DNA of 64,000 bases from Desnuesiella massiliensis (GCF_001403615.1 NZ_LN879455.1:248001-312000), one strand, 5' to 3'. Shown: positions 9,003 to 18,019, numbered from the stretch's first letter. Numbers and translations are program-made. The notes: generated by a model not told the origin, from the letters alone.

Positions 9003-10391
9003 GTGTTAGAAAAAAACAAGGATTATATATTAGATGTAATTTCACAAGGCTATGAAGGAGAGGGAATAGCTAAGTTAGAAGGATTTCCCATATTCATACA
9101 GGGAGCATTGAAGGGAGAAAAGATTAAAGCAAAAATTATTAAGGTAAATAAAAATTATGCTTATGGAAAGTTATTAGAAGTTTTAGAAACAGCTCCAAAT
9201 AGAAAAGAGCCAGTATGTTCTATCTATAAAAAGTGCGGCGGATGCCAGCTTCAACATCTGTCTTATGAGGGACAGCTAGAGTTTAAAAGGGAAAGAGTAG
9301 AGGACTGTTTAAGAAAAATAGGAAGATTAGATTTAGATACTATAAAAGTGCATGATACCTTAGGAATGAATGAGCCTTACAGATATAGAAACAAGGTTCA
9401 ACTGCCCATAGGTGAAAAGGATGGTAATGTAATCATAGGATTTTATGCTCCTCGAAGCCATGACATAATAGATATGGAGCTTTGTCATATTCAAGACCCT
9501 GTAGCAGATAAGGTAGTGGCATTGACTAGAGCGTGGATGAAAAGGCATAATGTAAAAGCCTATGATGAAAATAACTCTAAGGATAAAGTAAAAGGTGATA
9601 AGAGCTCTATAAGGCATATAATGATAAGACGTGGCTTTAAAACCGGAGAGGTAATGGTGGTTATTGTGACCTCAGGGGAATATTTGCCCTATAAAGAAGA
9701 GTTTATAAACATCACACTTCAACAGATAGAAGGGGTTACCAGCATCATTCAAAATGTGAATAGCAAAAATACCAATGTAATATTAGGAGAGAAATGTATA
9801 ACCCTTTGGGGAAAAGATACCATAAGCGATTATATAGGAGAGTTTAAATTTAATATTTCACCACTATCCTTCTTTCAAGTAAACCCGATCCAAACGGAGG
9901 TACTCTATAATAAAGCCTTGGAATATGCAGCTTTAAAGGGCGATGAAACTGTATTTGATGCCTACTGCGGTACAGGAACTATATCCTTATTCCTTTCACG
10001 AAAGGCTAAGAAGGTTTATGGAGTAGAAATAGTGCCAGAAGCCATAGAAAACGCCAATATCAATGCAAGGGAAAATCATATTGATAATGCAGAATTTATA
10101 GTAGGAGAATCCGAGAAAGTGATTCCTGAGCTAATAGATAAAGGAGTAAGAGCAGAGGTAGTAGTGGTAGATCCTCCAAGAAAGGGCTGCGGAAGAGAGC
10201 TATTAGAAGCTATAGGAAATATGGCTCCAGAAAGAGTAGTATACGTATCCTGTGATCCAAGCACCTTAGCTAGAGATTTAGGAATTTTAGAAGAGCTAGG
10301 ATATAAAACTATGGAAGTACAGCCAGTGGATATGTTTCCTCAGACGGGGCACGTTGAATCTATAGTCCTGTTGCAGAAGAAAAGCAGTTAA
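9003..10391 (+). CDS. rlmD: 23S rRNA (uracil-C5)-methyltransferase, RlmD/RlmCD type
   Basis: Methylates 23S rRNA uridine with SAM; Firmicute homologues often act on both U747 and U1939. The N-terminus is a TRAM domain (residues 1-60). It is followed by the iron-sulfur cysteines in CSIYKKCGGCQLQHL. The SAM motif DAYCGTGTISLF, the DPPRKGC loop and the nucleophile strand YVSCDPSTLARD are all present. It ends in HVESIVLLQ, the conserved 3' end that in other Firmicutes is a known integration site for mobile elements. It starts at GTG 9003 after GGGTGAT. A terminator follows 40 bases later. Confidence 0.95.
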   Translation: MLEKNKDYILDVISQGYEGEGIAKLEGFPIFIQGALKGEKIKAKIIKVNKNYAYGKLLEVLETAPNRKEPVCSIYKKCGGCQLQHLSYEGQLEFKRERVEDCLRKIGRLDLDTIKVHDTLGMNEPYRYRNKVQLPIGEKDGNVIIGFYAPRSHDIIDMELCHIQDPVADKVVALTRAWMKRHNVKAYDENNSKDKVKGDKSSIRHIMIRRGFKTGEVMVVIVTSGEYLPYKEEFINITLQQIEGVTSIIQNVNSKNTNVILGEKCITLWGKDTISDYIGEFKFNISPLSFFQVNPIQTEVLYNKALEYAALKGDETVFDAYCGTGTISLFLSRKAKKVYGVEIVPEAIENANINARENHIDNAEFIVGESEKVIPELIDKGVRAEVVVVDPPRKGCGRELLEAIGNMAPERVVYVSCDPSTLARDLGILEELGYKTMEVQPVDMFPQTGHVESIVLLQKKSS

Positions 10392-10431
10392 ATTATTGAA
10401 GAAATAAATAAAAGAGATGTGCAAAAATTTT

Positions 10432-10465
10432 GGGCATGAGAGCGATAACTTTCATGTCCTTTTTT
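10432..10465 (+). terminator. Intrinsic terminator after rlmD
   Basis: GGGCATGA (10432-10439) pairs with TCATGTCC (10452-10459, one G-U) and is followed by TTTTTT. It closes the two-gene unit 7733-10391. Confidence 0.75.
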
Positions 10466-10628
10466 GATAGAAAGATACATGGAGTTACCCATTTTACATA
10501 GATGTCGGAGAACTACATTTGTCTTTATCTTATCAGAAAGTAAAAGATGGGAATTTTTAATAAAAACATTTTGAGAAAACTAACTGCTTATAGATTAAAA
10601 TTTTGTTAGTTATATTCCAAAATATTGC

Positions 10629-10657
10629 TTGACAAATACATTAGATGACTTTATTAT
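10629..10657 (+). promoter_or_regulatory. Promoter of the marR-serine hydrolase unit
   Basis: TTGACA (10629-10634), a 17-base spacer and TATTAT (10652-10657). Just downstream, AGTT and AACT arms around 10660-10673 form a short dyad that could be the autoregulatory MarR site; this last part is inference. Confidence 0.65.
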
Positions 10658-10708
10658 TAAGTTGCCTTAACTATTAATTTAACTTTATAACAAAAAGGGG
10701 GTAAAGCT

Positions 10709-11197
10709 TTGGCTTCAAAAGTAGATAATAAGAACGAAAATGAATTGTTTGATTTAGTTACAGAAATTAACGAGATAACTTATTCCATGAATGCTCTTTT
10801 TATAAAAGAGAGTCAGTCTTTGTTTAATGAAGAACTTTCAAACAAGCAAATTATATTAATGGATTTAGTAAAAAAGGAATCTCAAATATCAATAAGTCAA
10901 CTGGCTGAATCGATGAATGTTACTTCAAGTGCTGTTAGTCAGATTGTCTCCAAATTAGAAAAAGAGAGATATCTATTAAGGACAATAAATCCTAATAATA
11001 GAAGAGAAATAATTGTGCAGTTGGATGAGCGGGGATACCATTACTACTCAAAGGAAGAAGAGATTAACAAGGAAATTGTGAAACGTTTTTATTCTCGTAT
11101 GGAAATGAAAGACATGATACAATTACGAGACATTTTAGTAAAACTCAATCTTGTAGTTGAAGATGAATTGTCAAAACAAGAAATGAAAGGAAAATAA
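10709..11197 (+). CDS. MarR family transcriptional regulator
   Basis: A 162-residue winged-helix regulator. The helix-turn-helix lies near residues 60-90 (ISISQLAESMNVTSSAVSQI), followed by the wing (YLLRTINPNNRREIIVQL) and a dimerisation helix. MarR proteins usually repress the adjacent gene and release DNA when they bind a small phenolic or drug ligand. It starts at TTG 10709 after AAAAAGGGGG. The following serine hydrolase begins five bases after the stop, so the two are co-transcribed and the hydrolase is the likely target. Confidence 0.88.
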   Translation: MASKVDNKNENELFDLVTEINEITYSMNALFIKESQSLFNEELSNKQIILMDLVKKESQISISQLAESMNVTSSAVSQIVSKLEKERYLLRTINPNNRREIIVQLDERGYHYYSKEEEINKEIVKRFYSRMEMKDMIQLRDILVKLNLVVEDELSKQEMKGK

Positions 11198-11201
11198 AAA
11201 A

Positions 11202-12554
11202 ATGAATGATAAGAGAATAATATTAAAAAAGTTTTTTACGGAAATCCAATCTGAAAAATTAATTAATGGAACTGTCTTAATAGCCAAGGATGGTGAAATA
11301 TTATATAAAGGAGCTTTTGGCGAGGCTGAACTGGATTCAAAGCGAAAACTAAAAATAAATTCGATATTTAACCTTGCATCAGTTTCAAAACCGATAACTG
11401 CTTTGGGTATAATGTTATTGGTACAGGATAACAAACTTTCTCTTGATGACCCTATAGAAAAATGGTTACCTAATATTCCTTATAAAGGGGTTACAGTAAG
11501 GCAATTATTGAATCACACTTCTGGATTACCCGATTATTTAGAGTTATTTGAACATCACTGGGATAAATCCAAAATAGCGGTGAACCAAGACTTATTAGAG
11601 CTACTTATTAAGCATAAACCAGAACAGTTATTCAAGCCTAACGAGCGTATGGAATATAGCAATACAGGTTATGTAATGCTTGCTCTCATTATTGAAAAGG
11701 TTTCGGGCCTTTCGTTTGCAGAGTATATGAAAATAAATATCTTTTCACCTGTTGGAATGCAAAATACTGAAGTGTTTTGTAAAAGATTAACTGAACAGGC
11801 TGTGGATAACTACGCATATGGTTATATTTTTGATGTATACAAAGGCAAACATGTTTTGCCAGATGAATTTCCTGAAACAGACTTTGTTGTTTATCTTGAT
11901 GGAATCGTTGGAGATGGAGCGATTCATTCCACAGTTGAAGACCTTTATTTACTTGATCGAGTATTGAGAAATGGGACACTTATTGATGAAACTTTATTGA
12001 AAGAAGCCTATTCTCCATCGTTCCCAAGACTAGAAAGTCCTTTTAAATATGGGTTTGGATGGATTTTAGAGAACGAAAAGAGAAAGGGAAGGGCTGTGTG
12101 GCACAGCGGTGGTTGGCCAGGTTATGCTACACACTTTAAAAGATACATTGATAATGATCTAGTGATTATTTTTTTAAGAAACAAAGAACAGGATTTTGAT
12201 TTTGAACAATCTATTTTACAATCAATTGAGAATATACTTTTTAATGAACCATATGAGATACCTAAACTTCCAGATTTTCAAAAAGCAAAAATACTACATA
12301 CTGAGATTTTAAACAGATATGTTGGGGAGTATCGATTGGAAGAACATACTGAATTGATTGCAAAGGTTACGATGAAAGATCAGCGGTTATTCCTTGAACT
12401 TCCAAGATCAATGAAACTTGAAATGTACGCAACCTCGGATAATGAGTTTTTCCTTCGTAGCTTATCAGTTACAATTAATTTTGCAAATGATGGAATTAAT
12501 CATTATTTGACTATTAATGATGGCAGTATCTCTCAAACTGCTAAGCTTATTTAA
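11202..12554 (+). CDS. Serine hydrolase, beta-lactamase/PBP-like fold
   Basis: A 450-residue member of the class C beta-lactamase / D-alanyl-D-alanine carboxypeptidase superfamily. S60-V-S-K63 is the nucleophile motif, YSN lies at residues 152-154, and HSGGW near residue 300 is the KTG-equivalent. A C-terminal beta-rich region of about 90 residues resembles a DUF3471-type domain. There is no signal peptide, so it is probably cytoplasmic. The substrate may be a peptide or an ester; beta-lactam hydrolysis cannot be assumed. The marR gene directly upstream suggests inducible expression. Confidence 0.88.
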   Translation: MNDKRIILKKFFTEIQSEKLINGTVLIAKDGEILYKGAFGEAELDSKRKLKINSIFNLASVSKPITALGIMLLVQDNKLSLDDPIEKWLPNIPYKGVTVRQLLNHTSGLPDYLELFEHHWDKSKIAVNQDLLELLIKHKPEQLFKPNERMEYSNTGYVMLALIIEKVSGLSFAEYMKINIFSPVGMQNTEVFCKRLTEQAVDNYAYGYIFDVYKGKHVLPDEFPETDFVVYLDGIVGDGAIHSTVEDLYLLDRVLRNGTLIDETLLKEAYSPSFPRLESPFKYGFGWILENEKRKGRAVWHSGGWPGYATHFKRYIDNDLVIIFLRNKEQDFDFEQSILQSIENILFNEPYEIPKLPDFQKAKILHTEILNRYVGEYRLEEHTELIAKVTMKDQRLFLELPRSMKLEMYATSDNEFFLRSLSVTINFANDGINHYLTINDGSISQTAKLI

Positions 12555-12748
12555 AAACAAAATGAGAATAAGTTAGAAATTGTTAGTTAAATTAAGTGAT
12601 ATATTATAAGAAAAGTATAAAGATTTATATTATACCCAATTTATATAATGATATTTAGTATTGACACTATTCAGAATTCTGATTAGATGTTGAATATCAA
12701 TCTACAAACTAATCTTTATGATACTAATAGAGGGGTGAATAGTCAATT

Positions 12749-13249
12749 ATGTATAGAAGTTATTTTATCAGTCAAAATGAACAAAGTTTTTATCCAGAGT
12801 ATGCATGCGGAATTGCTTGCCTTTCTATGTTATTAAAATATCATCAAATAGCTGGTTACGAAAACTTTGAGAAACTTGCTATTGAATTAAATTTTAATGT
12901 TTCACCAGAAGAAAAAGGATATGATAGTGATGATATGAAGTGTGGGACTTTCCCTGAAGATATATTCAGATATCTCGTTAAAAATAACATCAATTTTAGA
13001 ATGTCTTTTTATGAAGATGAATGGAAGGAAGCTCTAAAAAAGTCTCCGATTATGGTAATGATGACTGGTAATGAAGAAGAGTTTGGTCTTAGGAATAGTC
13101 ATTGGATTTTATTGGTGAATAGAGATAAAGATTTTTTTACATATCTTGATCCATATGAAACAATGATATCTAATAACTACGTGAAACATATTTGGTCAGG
13201 TGATTTTAAAAAATATTATACAGGAATAGCCTGTCAAGTAATCATATGA
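12749..13249 (+). CDS. C39-like (papain-fold) cysteine peptidase domain protein
   Basis: A 166-residue single-domain protein. Cys20 sits in YACGIACLSMLLKYH, the usual shape of the catalytic helix in C39 bacteriocin-processing peptidases. Later come HWILLV and YLDPYE, which supply the histidine and aspartate. There is no ABC transporter attached and no bacteriocin gene nearby, so it is a stand-alone peptidase-like protein of unknown substrate. It starts at ATG 12749 with AGAGGGGTG upstream. It lies alone between the two serine hydrolases, with more than 130 bases on each side. Confidence 0.65.
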   Translation: MYRSYFISQNEQSFYPEYACGIACLSMLLKYHQIAGYENFEKLAIELNFNVSPEEKGYDSDDMKCGTFPEDIFRYLVKNNINFRMSFYEDEWKEALKKSPIMVMMTGNEEEFGLRNSHWILLVNRDKDFFTYLDPYETMISNNYVKHIWSGDFKKYYTGIACQVII

Positions 13250-13381
13250 AATAACTTTTCATTATTTATACCAAAACTCTACACGTTCACGACTAAAATA
13301 ATTAAGCATTAATTGCAATATGATATTTTAATTTACTTAACCAAACCACTTAATTAATTCATACAGAGATGGGGAATTTAA

Positions 13382-14407
13382 TTGCATATAAATAAGGATA
13401 TAACAAGCAAGTTTTCTGGGTTAGTTGAATACACGCAGAAAGTCAATGATTTGAATGGTGGCTCTGGAACAGCTTTGATAGTTATTCAAAGAGATAGAAT
13501 TGTTACAGAATACTATAGTGGCTTTCATTCCCATGATAAAAATGCCAGAGCTATTCAGCAAGAATCACAATTCAATATTGCTTCAGCTCGAAAAAGTTAC
13601 ATTGGATTTGCTATTGCTCTTGCTGTGTATCAAGGTAAAATTTCTTCTATTGATGATTTAGTTATAGATTATCTGCCAGAACTTGACGCAAAGGTTATGG
13701 ACAAAATCACAATAAGACACTTATTGACTCACACTCATGGAATAGAGAGGAACGAATTTGGACACCTTTTTAGGGAGTTTCCTTGTGGTACAAATTGGGC
13801 ATATCGCGGAGAAAATATATTAATGCTTTGTGAGATTGTAAAAAGAACAACAAGGAAAACTGTTTCTGAAATAATCAATGAGTATATTTGCTGTCCCTTG
13901 GAATTGAAGGAGACTGGATGGAAAATTCATTGGAATGAAAAGTTAGTTTATTCAATCATGGAAAAGGGTAAGAGGCCCAAGCAATATCTTGAAGCAACTG
14001 CAGATGGTAATTTACATAATATGTTTGTTTCAGCGAGGGAATTTGCCTTTTGGGGTTATCTGCACTTGAAGCAGGGAATGATTGATGGAAAACAAATAGC
14101 CCCAAAGGAAATTTTCGAAATGGCAACTTCAGTACAAAGTCCAAAATTTGAAAATAAGGAGCTTCCACAGAATGGGTTTCTTTGGTTTACAAAGGATTTA
14201 CCTGGGAAATGTACTGAAATAGGTGATTTAGTACCAACTGGGTCCTATCAAATTGTAGGAGTGAGAGGGGCTTTACTGCTTGTAATACCATCTCAAGAAC
14301 TTGTTGTAGCACGTATGTACAATAAACAATATAACTATAGTGGGACTGAAGGCTATTTATATTATTTGAGGGAGTTTGGCAATGAAGTTATCAAATGCTT
14401 AAAATAG
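13382..14407 (+). CDS. Second serine hydrolase, beta-lactamase family
   Basis: A 341-residue protein of the same superfamily as 11202-12554 but only distantly similar. The SxxK nucleophile motif is in NIASARKSY (about residues 66-74), and the RHLLTHTHG segment and a tyrosine near YRGENIL are present. The third motif is the G-x-x-G type (VGVRGALL) found in the EstB/DAO-like branch, rather than HxG. It has no signal peptide. It starts at TTG 13382 after a GGGGA site. It may be an esterase or peptidase; the substrate is unknown. Confidence 0.82.
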   Translation: MHINKDITSKFSGLVEYTQKVNDLNGGSGTALIVIQRDRIVTEYYSGFHSHDKNARAIQQESQFNIASARKSYIGFAIALAVYQGKISSIDDLVIDYLPELDAKVMDKITIRHLLTHTHGIERNEFGHLFREFPCGTNWAYRGENILMLCEIVKRTTRKTVSEIINEYICCPLELKETGWKIHWNEKLVYSIMEKGKRPKQYLEATADGNLHNMFVSAREFAFWGYLHLKQGMIDGKQIAPKEIFEMATSVQSPKFENKELPQNGFLWFTKDLPGKCTEIGDLVPTGSYQIVGVRGALLLVIPSQELVVARMYNKQYNYSGTEGYLYYLREFGNEVIKCLK

Positions 14408-14562
14408 GACGCATTTTTCTTTATGAAGTATTACAGAAAGTCAATCATGATATATACTTGATGCTGGAATTAAATATATACCTAATGAATTATCTTATTA
14501 CAAAAGAAATAATATTCTACCACCAAGAGAATACCAGATACTTATGACATCATTATTGTACT

Positions 14563-14620
14563 CTCAAGGCATGTGGAGACGGTTTGCTTACTAAATAGAA
14601 TTAAATAAATTAATTAGAAT
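14563..14620 (+). repeat. Relic of a uracil-methyltransferase 3' end (attachment-like site, copy A)
   Basis: CTCAAGGCATGTGGAGAC (14563-14580) reads in frame as SRHVET and continues VCLLNRIK before a stop. It resembles the conserved C-terminus of RlmD-type methyltransferases (HVESIVLL in the intact gene here). Nothing of the rest of such a gene lies upstream. The core recurs at 25665 and partly at 56257. The 3' end of this gene family is a known ICE insertion point, so this may be an att scar. Confidence 0.5.
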
Positions 14621-14631
14621 GAATTAGAATG

Positions 14632-14656
14632 CACCCATTTATTAATGGGTGTATTT
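14632..14656 (+). terminator. Hairpin with weak T-run
   Basis: CACCCAT (14632-14638) and ATGGGTG (14645-14651) form a perfect seven-pair stem followed by TATTTT. It probably terminates transcription coming from the serine hydrolase or from the lost element. Confidence 0.55.
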
Positions 14657-14769
14657 TACTGTAGAGAAATAGATAAATACTTTGAATCTTCTGAGTCATT
14701 GGTATATAACCTGAGTTTTGCAGAAAAATAAGATAAAGAATACCCGTCAGCGCAGTAATTACAAGGGCT

Positions 14770-15260
14770 GGCGGGTTTCTCGTTTTGTCAAAAAGTTGTT
14801 GCGTAATAACCTATTTTTTTGTGTTTCCTCCTCTTTGAGTAGTGCTTCATTTATTTCGAGATTGGAGGAAGCTTTCAGTATTTCCTCTGTATCTTTATCA
14901 AAGTCTATCTTTTAACATATTTGGCGGCACCATAGAAAGTGGCACGTGTGTATTTTGAAGGATTTGAAACTAAGTCCTTTGCTTTTAAAAGAGCTGCTTC
15001 GCGTTCTGCTTTTGCACGCTTTGCGTATTTTTCACTATAAAAAACCACCTATTTTTCATGTGCGGTTTTTTTCATCTTTTTCCCGGTAGAAGCAGTTACC
15101 TTAATTGTCCTTGGTAACGACGGGATTTTCGTTTGTATTCTTCACTAAGCCATTCATATCCATCCTCATTCAATACATAATCCTTTATGCCTATATTTAT
15201 ACCAGCCTGCATTTCTATCAGCGACAAAGTAGTTTCTTTTATTTGTAAAGAACGGTCGGG
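14770..15260 (-). mobile_element. Decayed IS1634-type transposase remnant
   Basis: Read on the minus strand, this stretch gives transposase-like peptides broken by stops. One is EDGYEWLSEEYKRKSRRYQG (about 15190-15130). The next is VTASTGKKMKKTAHEK (about 15095-15050), then a stop. Then comes VVFYSEKYAKRAKAER, running on to NPSKYTRATFYGAAKYVKR (about 15048-14910). These match the middle of IS1634/IS4-superfamily DDE transposases as I know them, including the lysine-rich KYAKRAKAERE segment. There is no intact start, no DDE triad and no terminal repeats that I can find. It is a dead fragment at the left edge of the GC-rich island. Confidence 0.7.
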
Positions 15261-15310
15261 TAATGATGCTGATCATGGGAAAATTATTTAGGTGGTCCTT
15301 AGAATACCCA

Positions 15311-15357
15311 TTGACACATCATGATACATATAGTATCATGATACATATAGTATCATG
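15311..15357 (+). promoter_or_regulatory. Promoter overlapped by a tandem palindromic operator
   Basis: TTGACA (15311-15316), 17 bases, TATCAT (15334-15339). Two 17-base direct repeats (15321-15337 and 15338-15354) cover the spacer, the -10 and the start region. Each contains the palindrome CATGATAC-N5-GTATCATG. This strongly suggests cooperative repression of the operon that follows, most simply by the TetR protein at 15556. Confidence 0.65.
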
Positions 15358-15385
15358 AATGCTTTATTAAAATAGACTATTAATA

Positions 15386-15628
15386 GTGGCTGCTCATACA
15401 GAGAAAGAATTATCATATCTCTTAGGATGCATTGGTGCGGTGCTTATATTAAGGACATATGAATCAGAGTTTGCTGGCAGTATGGCTAATAAGGTATATG
15501 ATTATGAAGGATTGGAGGATATGGGTACTTTGATTAGAGGTATCCATGAAATAGAATGGCAGAAACAAAAAAAGAAAAATACCTGGAGCAGAGAAAGCTG
15601 CTTATGGAGGAAAGAAAAAAAGAGGTAA
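15386..15628 (+). CDS. Short hypothetical ORF at the island's left edge
   Basis: An open frame of 80 codons starting GTG, placed directly after the operator/promoter at 15311-15357. I recognise no family. The first 60 residues look protein-like (acidic and hydrophobic mix), but the tail is an arginine- and lysine-rich run that overlaps the tetR start in another frame. It is probably a truncated gene or simply leader sequence. No clear ribosome binding site precedes it. Confidence 0.25.
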   Translation: MAAHTEKELSYLLGCIGAVLILRTYESEFAGSMANKVYDYEGLEDMGTLIRGIHEIEWQKQKKKNTWSRESCLWRKEKKR

Positions 15629-16173
15629 TAGATACGGCAAAAAAGCTTTTTCTGGAAAAAGGACTGAATAATGTAACTATGAATGACATTATGAATGAAG
15701 CCGGATTAAGTAAAGCAACAATGTACCGTTACTATGACAGCATACATCCCATCGCCTTTGAGGTGGAATACGAAATGTTGCAGGAAATATTCAGCGATCT
15801 GAAACTCATTGATGTAGCTAACCGCAATGGCGGCGAAGTCATAAAGGAAATTCTTCTGACCATGGTGGACAAATTTATTCATCATATAAAGGCCTACCGT
15901 TATATCAGTATGTTCGACTTTCTTTACTCGGATCAGTATCCGAACGATAATCTGTCACAGGAATATAACAAGGTGATACAGTCCATTATTGATGCCAATA
16001 TGAGCGGGGAGAGGGTTAAGGAGCAATATGACGAAGCCTTAACCTATGTAAGCGTCATTTTTGCTTATCTGCAGAAGCTGGCTCACCGTAAGGAAATCAT
16101 CGACAAAGGAGAAATTGACGTTATTGAGCGATTAAATATTGTAAGGAAGATGATTCACAAGCTGTTGAAATAA
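15556..16173 (+). CDS. TetR/AcrR family transcriptional regulator
   Basis: A 205-residue repressor. The helix-turn-helix region is near residues 35-60 (MNDIMNEAGLSKATMYRYYD), preceded by the typical IDTAKKLFLEKG helix. The C-terminal ligand domain is unassigned. The start is uncertain: ATG 15556 has only a distant GAGG, while an in-frame ATG at 15606 would give the more typical N-terminus. It is first of a same-strand run of hydrolase and glycosidase genes, with a 14-base gap to the next one. The palindromic promoter at 15311 is its likely target. GC and codon use are higher than in the flanks. Confidence 0.85.
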   Translation: MAETKKEKYLEQRKLLMEERKKEVIDTAKKLFLEKGLNNVTMNDIMNEAGLSKATMYRYYDSIHPIAFEVEYEMLQEIFSDLKLIDVANRNGGEVIKEILLTMVDKFIHHIKAYRYISMFDFLYSDQYPNDNLSQEYNKVIQSIIDANMSGERVKEQYDEALTYVSVIFAYLQKLAHRKEIIDKGEIDVIERLNIVRKMIHKLLK

Positions 16174-16187
16174 ATGAAAGGCATAGG

Positions 16188-17120
16188 ATGAATTCCATGT
16201 GGATTTTATTATTAATACTGGCGATTATTTTTGTTGTAATGCTGCTGTTGTGCAGTATCGTATTCCTACCGCTGTTCCTTGGCAGACGGATAAAAAGTCC
16301 GATTACCAAAGAAAGTCGGGAATACTTCTTCAGCGGAGAAGGAGAAAATATAATAAAGACTCATATCATAGGCGATGGGGAGAATAAGGAAAGTTTTATT
16401 CTATATGCTCCTGTCCACTTGGAGGGAGCACTTCCGGTAATTATTTGGGGCAATGGAACAGACGCCCTGCCGAAGAATTATGATGAGCTGCATCGGCATC
16501 TTGCTTCCTGGGGCTTTATCGTTATGAATACCTATAACAGTGAGACTGGAACCGGGAAGCCGCTAAAGGAGGCTCTTTGCTATCTGCTTGAGGAGAATGC
16601 GAAGCCTGACAGTATTTTCTACATGCATATTGATACGCAGCGGATAGGCTGTGCGGGACATTCCCAGGGTTCTACGGGTGTGATTAATCTGCATACGAAT
16701 TTTACGGAAGGAAATTATATAAAAACCGTTGTTTCTATCGCACTTCCTGCTCTGCGATGGTGTGATCCTGAGGATGTATATGTACCGGAAAGAATTAATG
16801 TTCCTTTTTTGGTGTTAACCGGTACCCTTGATTTTATTATCTCGCCCTTCAGGAGTTGTCTTGCTGCTATTAACAGATTAAAAACCAGTGTTGAGGGTTG
16901 GTTTCTGGAAGCTCGCTACTGTTCCCATACAGAGATTCAGGAGGAAGGCGGTAAATATAAGGGCATATTGACAGCCTGGTTTCGGTACCGGCTGATGGAT
17001 GACAATGCGGCTGGAGAGATTTTTGAAGAGCAGGGAGAGATATATAAGAATGCGGGCTGGAGAAGAGTATATCGACGCGGAGTCCGTGATAATATTAGGA
17101 ATGACAGCAGACCATCATAA
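16188..17120 (+). CDS. Membrane-anchored alpha/beta hydrolase
   Basis: A 310-residue protein. A strongly hydrophobic N-terminal helix (residues 4-30) probably anchors it with the catalytic domain outside. The hydrolase domain shows an oxyanion-region WGNGTDA, the nucleophile elbow GHSQGS (about residue 157), an acid near TGTLDFI and a histidine in CSHTEI. This fits the chlorophyllase / dienelactone-hydrolase-like branch. The substrate is unknown; the neighbourhood of glycosidases and a second esterase suggests ester groups on carbohydrate or plant-derived compounds. ATG 16188 follows AAAGG. Confidence 0.75.
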   Translation: MNSMWILLLILAIIFVVMLLLCSIVFLPLFLGRRIKSPITKESREYFFSGEGENIIKTHIIGDGENKESFILYAPVHLEGALPVIIWGNGTDALPKNYDELHRHLASWGFIVMNTYNSETGTGKPLKEALCYLLEENAKPDSIFYMHIDTQRIGCAGHSQGSTGVINLHTNFTEGNYIKTVVSIALPALRWCDPEDVYVPERINVPFLVLTGTLDFIISPFRSCLAAINRLKTSVEGWFLEARYCSHTEIQEEGGKYKGILTAWFRYRLMDDNAAGEIFEEQGEIYKNAGWRRVYRRGVRDNIRNDSRPS

Positions 17121-17194
17121 GGAGGTGTAGCCGATTACTTAATAGTGCTGTAAATTCCCATTAATACAAGCCTGATAAGGAGCTGATTCAATCA

Positions 17195-18019
17195 ATGCAG
17201 AATGAAAAATGTATTCGTGGCAGCAAGGCTGTAGCTTTAAAGCTTCGTAAAAAGCGCCGTTTCAACCCTAAATTCCAGATTACCTATGAAAATGCTTCTG
17301 AAAGCCTTAAGGATGAATATTGGGATTCCTTTATTCACGCTGAGATCTACATGATGGAGATACTCGGCCTGTCTAAGGCCAGGGCAGAGGAGGATAGAAG
17401 CCTCTGCAGCCGACGTGAACGAAGGAAGAAAAGCCAACAACAAACGAATTATCAAATTGATCAAATAATGCTTGAGCTTCTGCAGCTATTGAAAGAAGCC
17501 CAGGAGAAGAAAATATCACCGGAATACATTTGGGGTAATGACCCCAAAGGCTTTTGTAAAGGGTTTCTGGAGCAACGGGAAATTAAACTACCGACTCCTT
17601 TGGAACTATTTGCGCTCCGGTTAAGAGAGCTGCCTAAGAGTTTTTTGATTGTATCCTGCATCATACTGCTCACGATGAATGGGGGACCAGCCTTTACCAC
17701 GAAGGCAGACCTGTCAGTATGCCTGATCGATCCCATCAGGATACTGGTGGATTATCTGCTGGTTGAACGATATATTAAAGCCAATATCTTTAATCCTGAT
17801 ATAAAAGGAAAAACCATATATCGAAAATTCAGACGGTATGATCTTATTGTAGTAGCTGGGTTGATTCTGCTTAATCTGGGAGCACAGAAGTTGTTTCACT
17901 ACCCACATTCCTATGTCTGGCTTACGCTTTTGCAGGGGTGCGTTTTCTATCTGCTTCCGATACTGGTACTGTTACTCATATTGAAAGGCTGCTATAGAAA
18001 TGTAAAGCGCAGCAGTTAG
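17195..18019 (+). CDS. Membrane protein with helical N-terminal domain
   Basis: A 274-residue protein. The first 140 residues are soluble and charged. They include the stretch KISPEYIWGNDPKGFCKGFLEQ, which resembles the short helical modules (DUF1048/DUF1129-like) found with PadR- or TetR-type systems. Three or four hydrophobic segments follow (about residues 148-165, 170-195, 214-232, 245-268). I cannot assign a function. It lies in the same-strand island operon, 75 bases after the hydrolase, with AAGGAG 13 bases before the ATG. Confidence 0.6.
   Translation: MQNEKCIRGSKAVALKLRKKRRFNPKFQITYENASESLKDEYWDSFIHAEIYMMEILGLSKARAEEDRSLCSRRERRKKSQQQTNYQIDQIMLELLQLLKEAQEKKISPEYIWGNDPKGFCKGFLEQREIKLPTPLELFALRLRELPKSFLIVSCIILLTMNGGPAFTTKADLSVCLIDPIRILVDYLLVERYIKANIFNPDIKGKTIYRKFRRYDLIVVAGLILLNLGAQKLFHYPHSYVWLTLLQGCVFYLLPILVLLLILKGCYRNVKRSS

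Noticed and set aside
13382..14407. Serine hydrolase considered inactive because HxG is missing
   Set aside because: The G-x-x-G version of the third motif is normal in the EstB/DAO-like branch, so loss of activity is not supported.
14718..14915. Plus-strand open frame of 65 codons
   Set aside because: It is the complement of the decayed IS1634-type transposase and has no family resemblance.
15311..15357. Tandem repeats considered as a CRISPR-like or VNTR array
   Set aside because: Only two units, palindromic, and placed exactly over a promoter; an operator explains them better.
17461..17736. Minus-strand open frame of 91 codons in the island
   Set aside because: Antisense to the membrane-protein gene, with no independent support.
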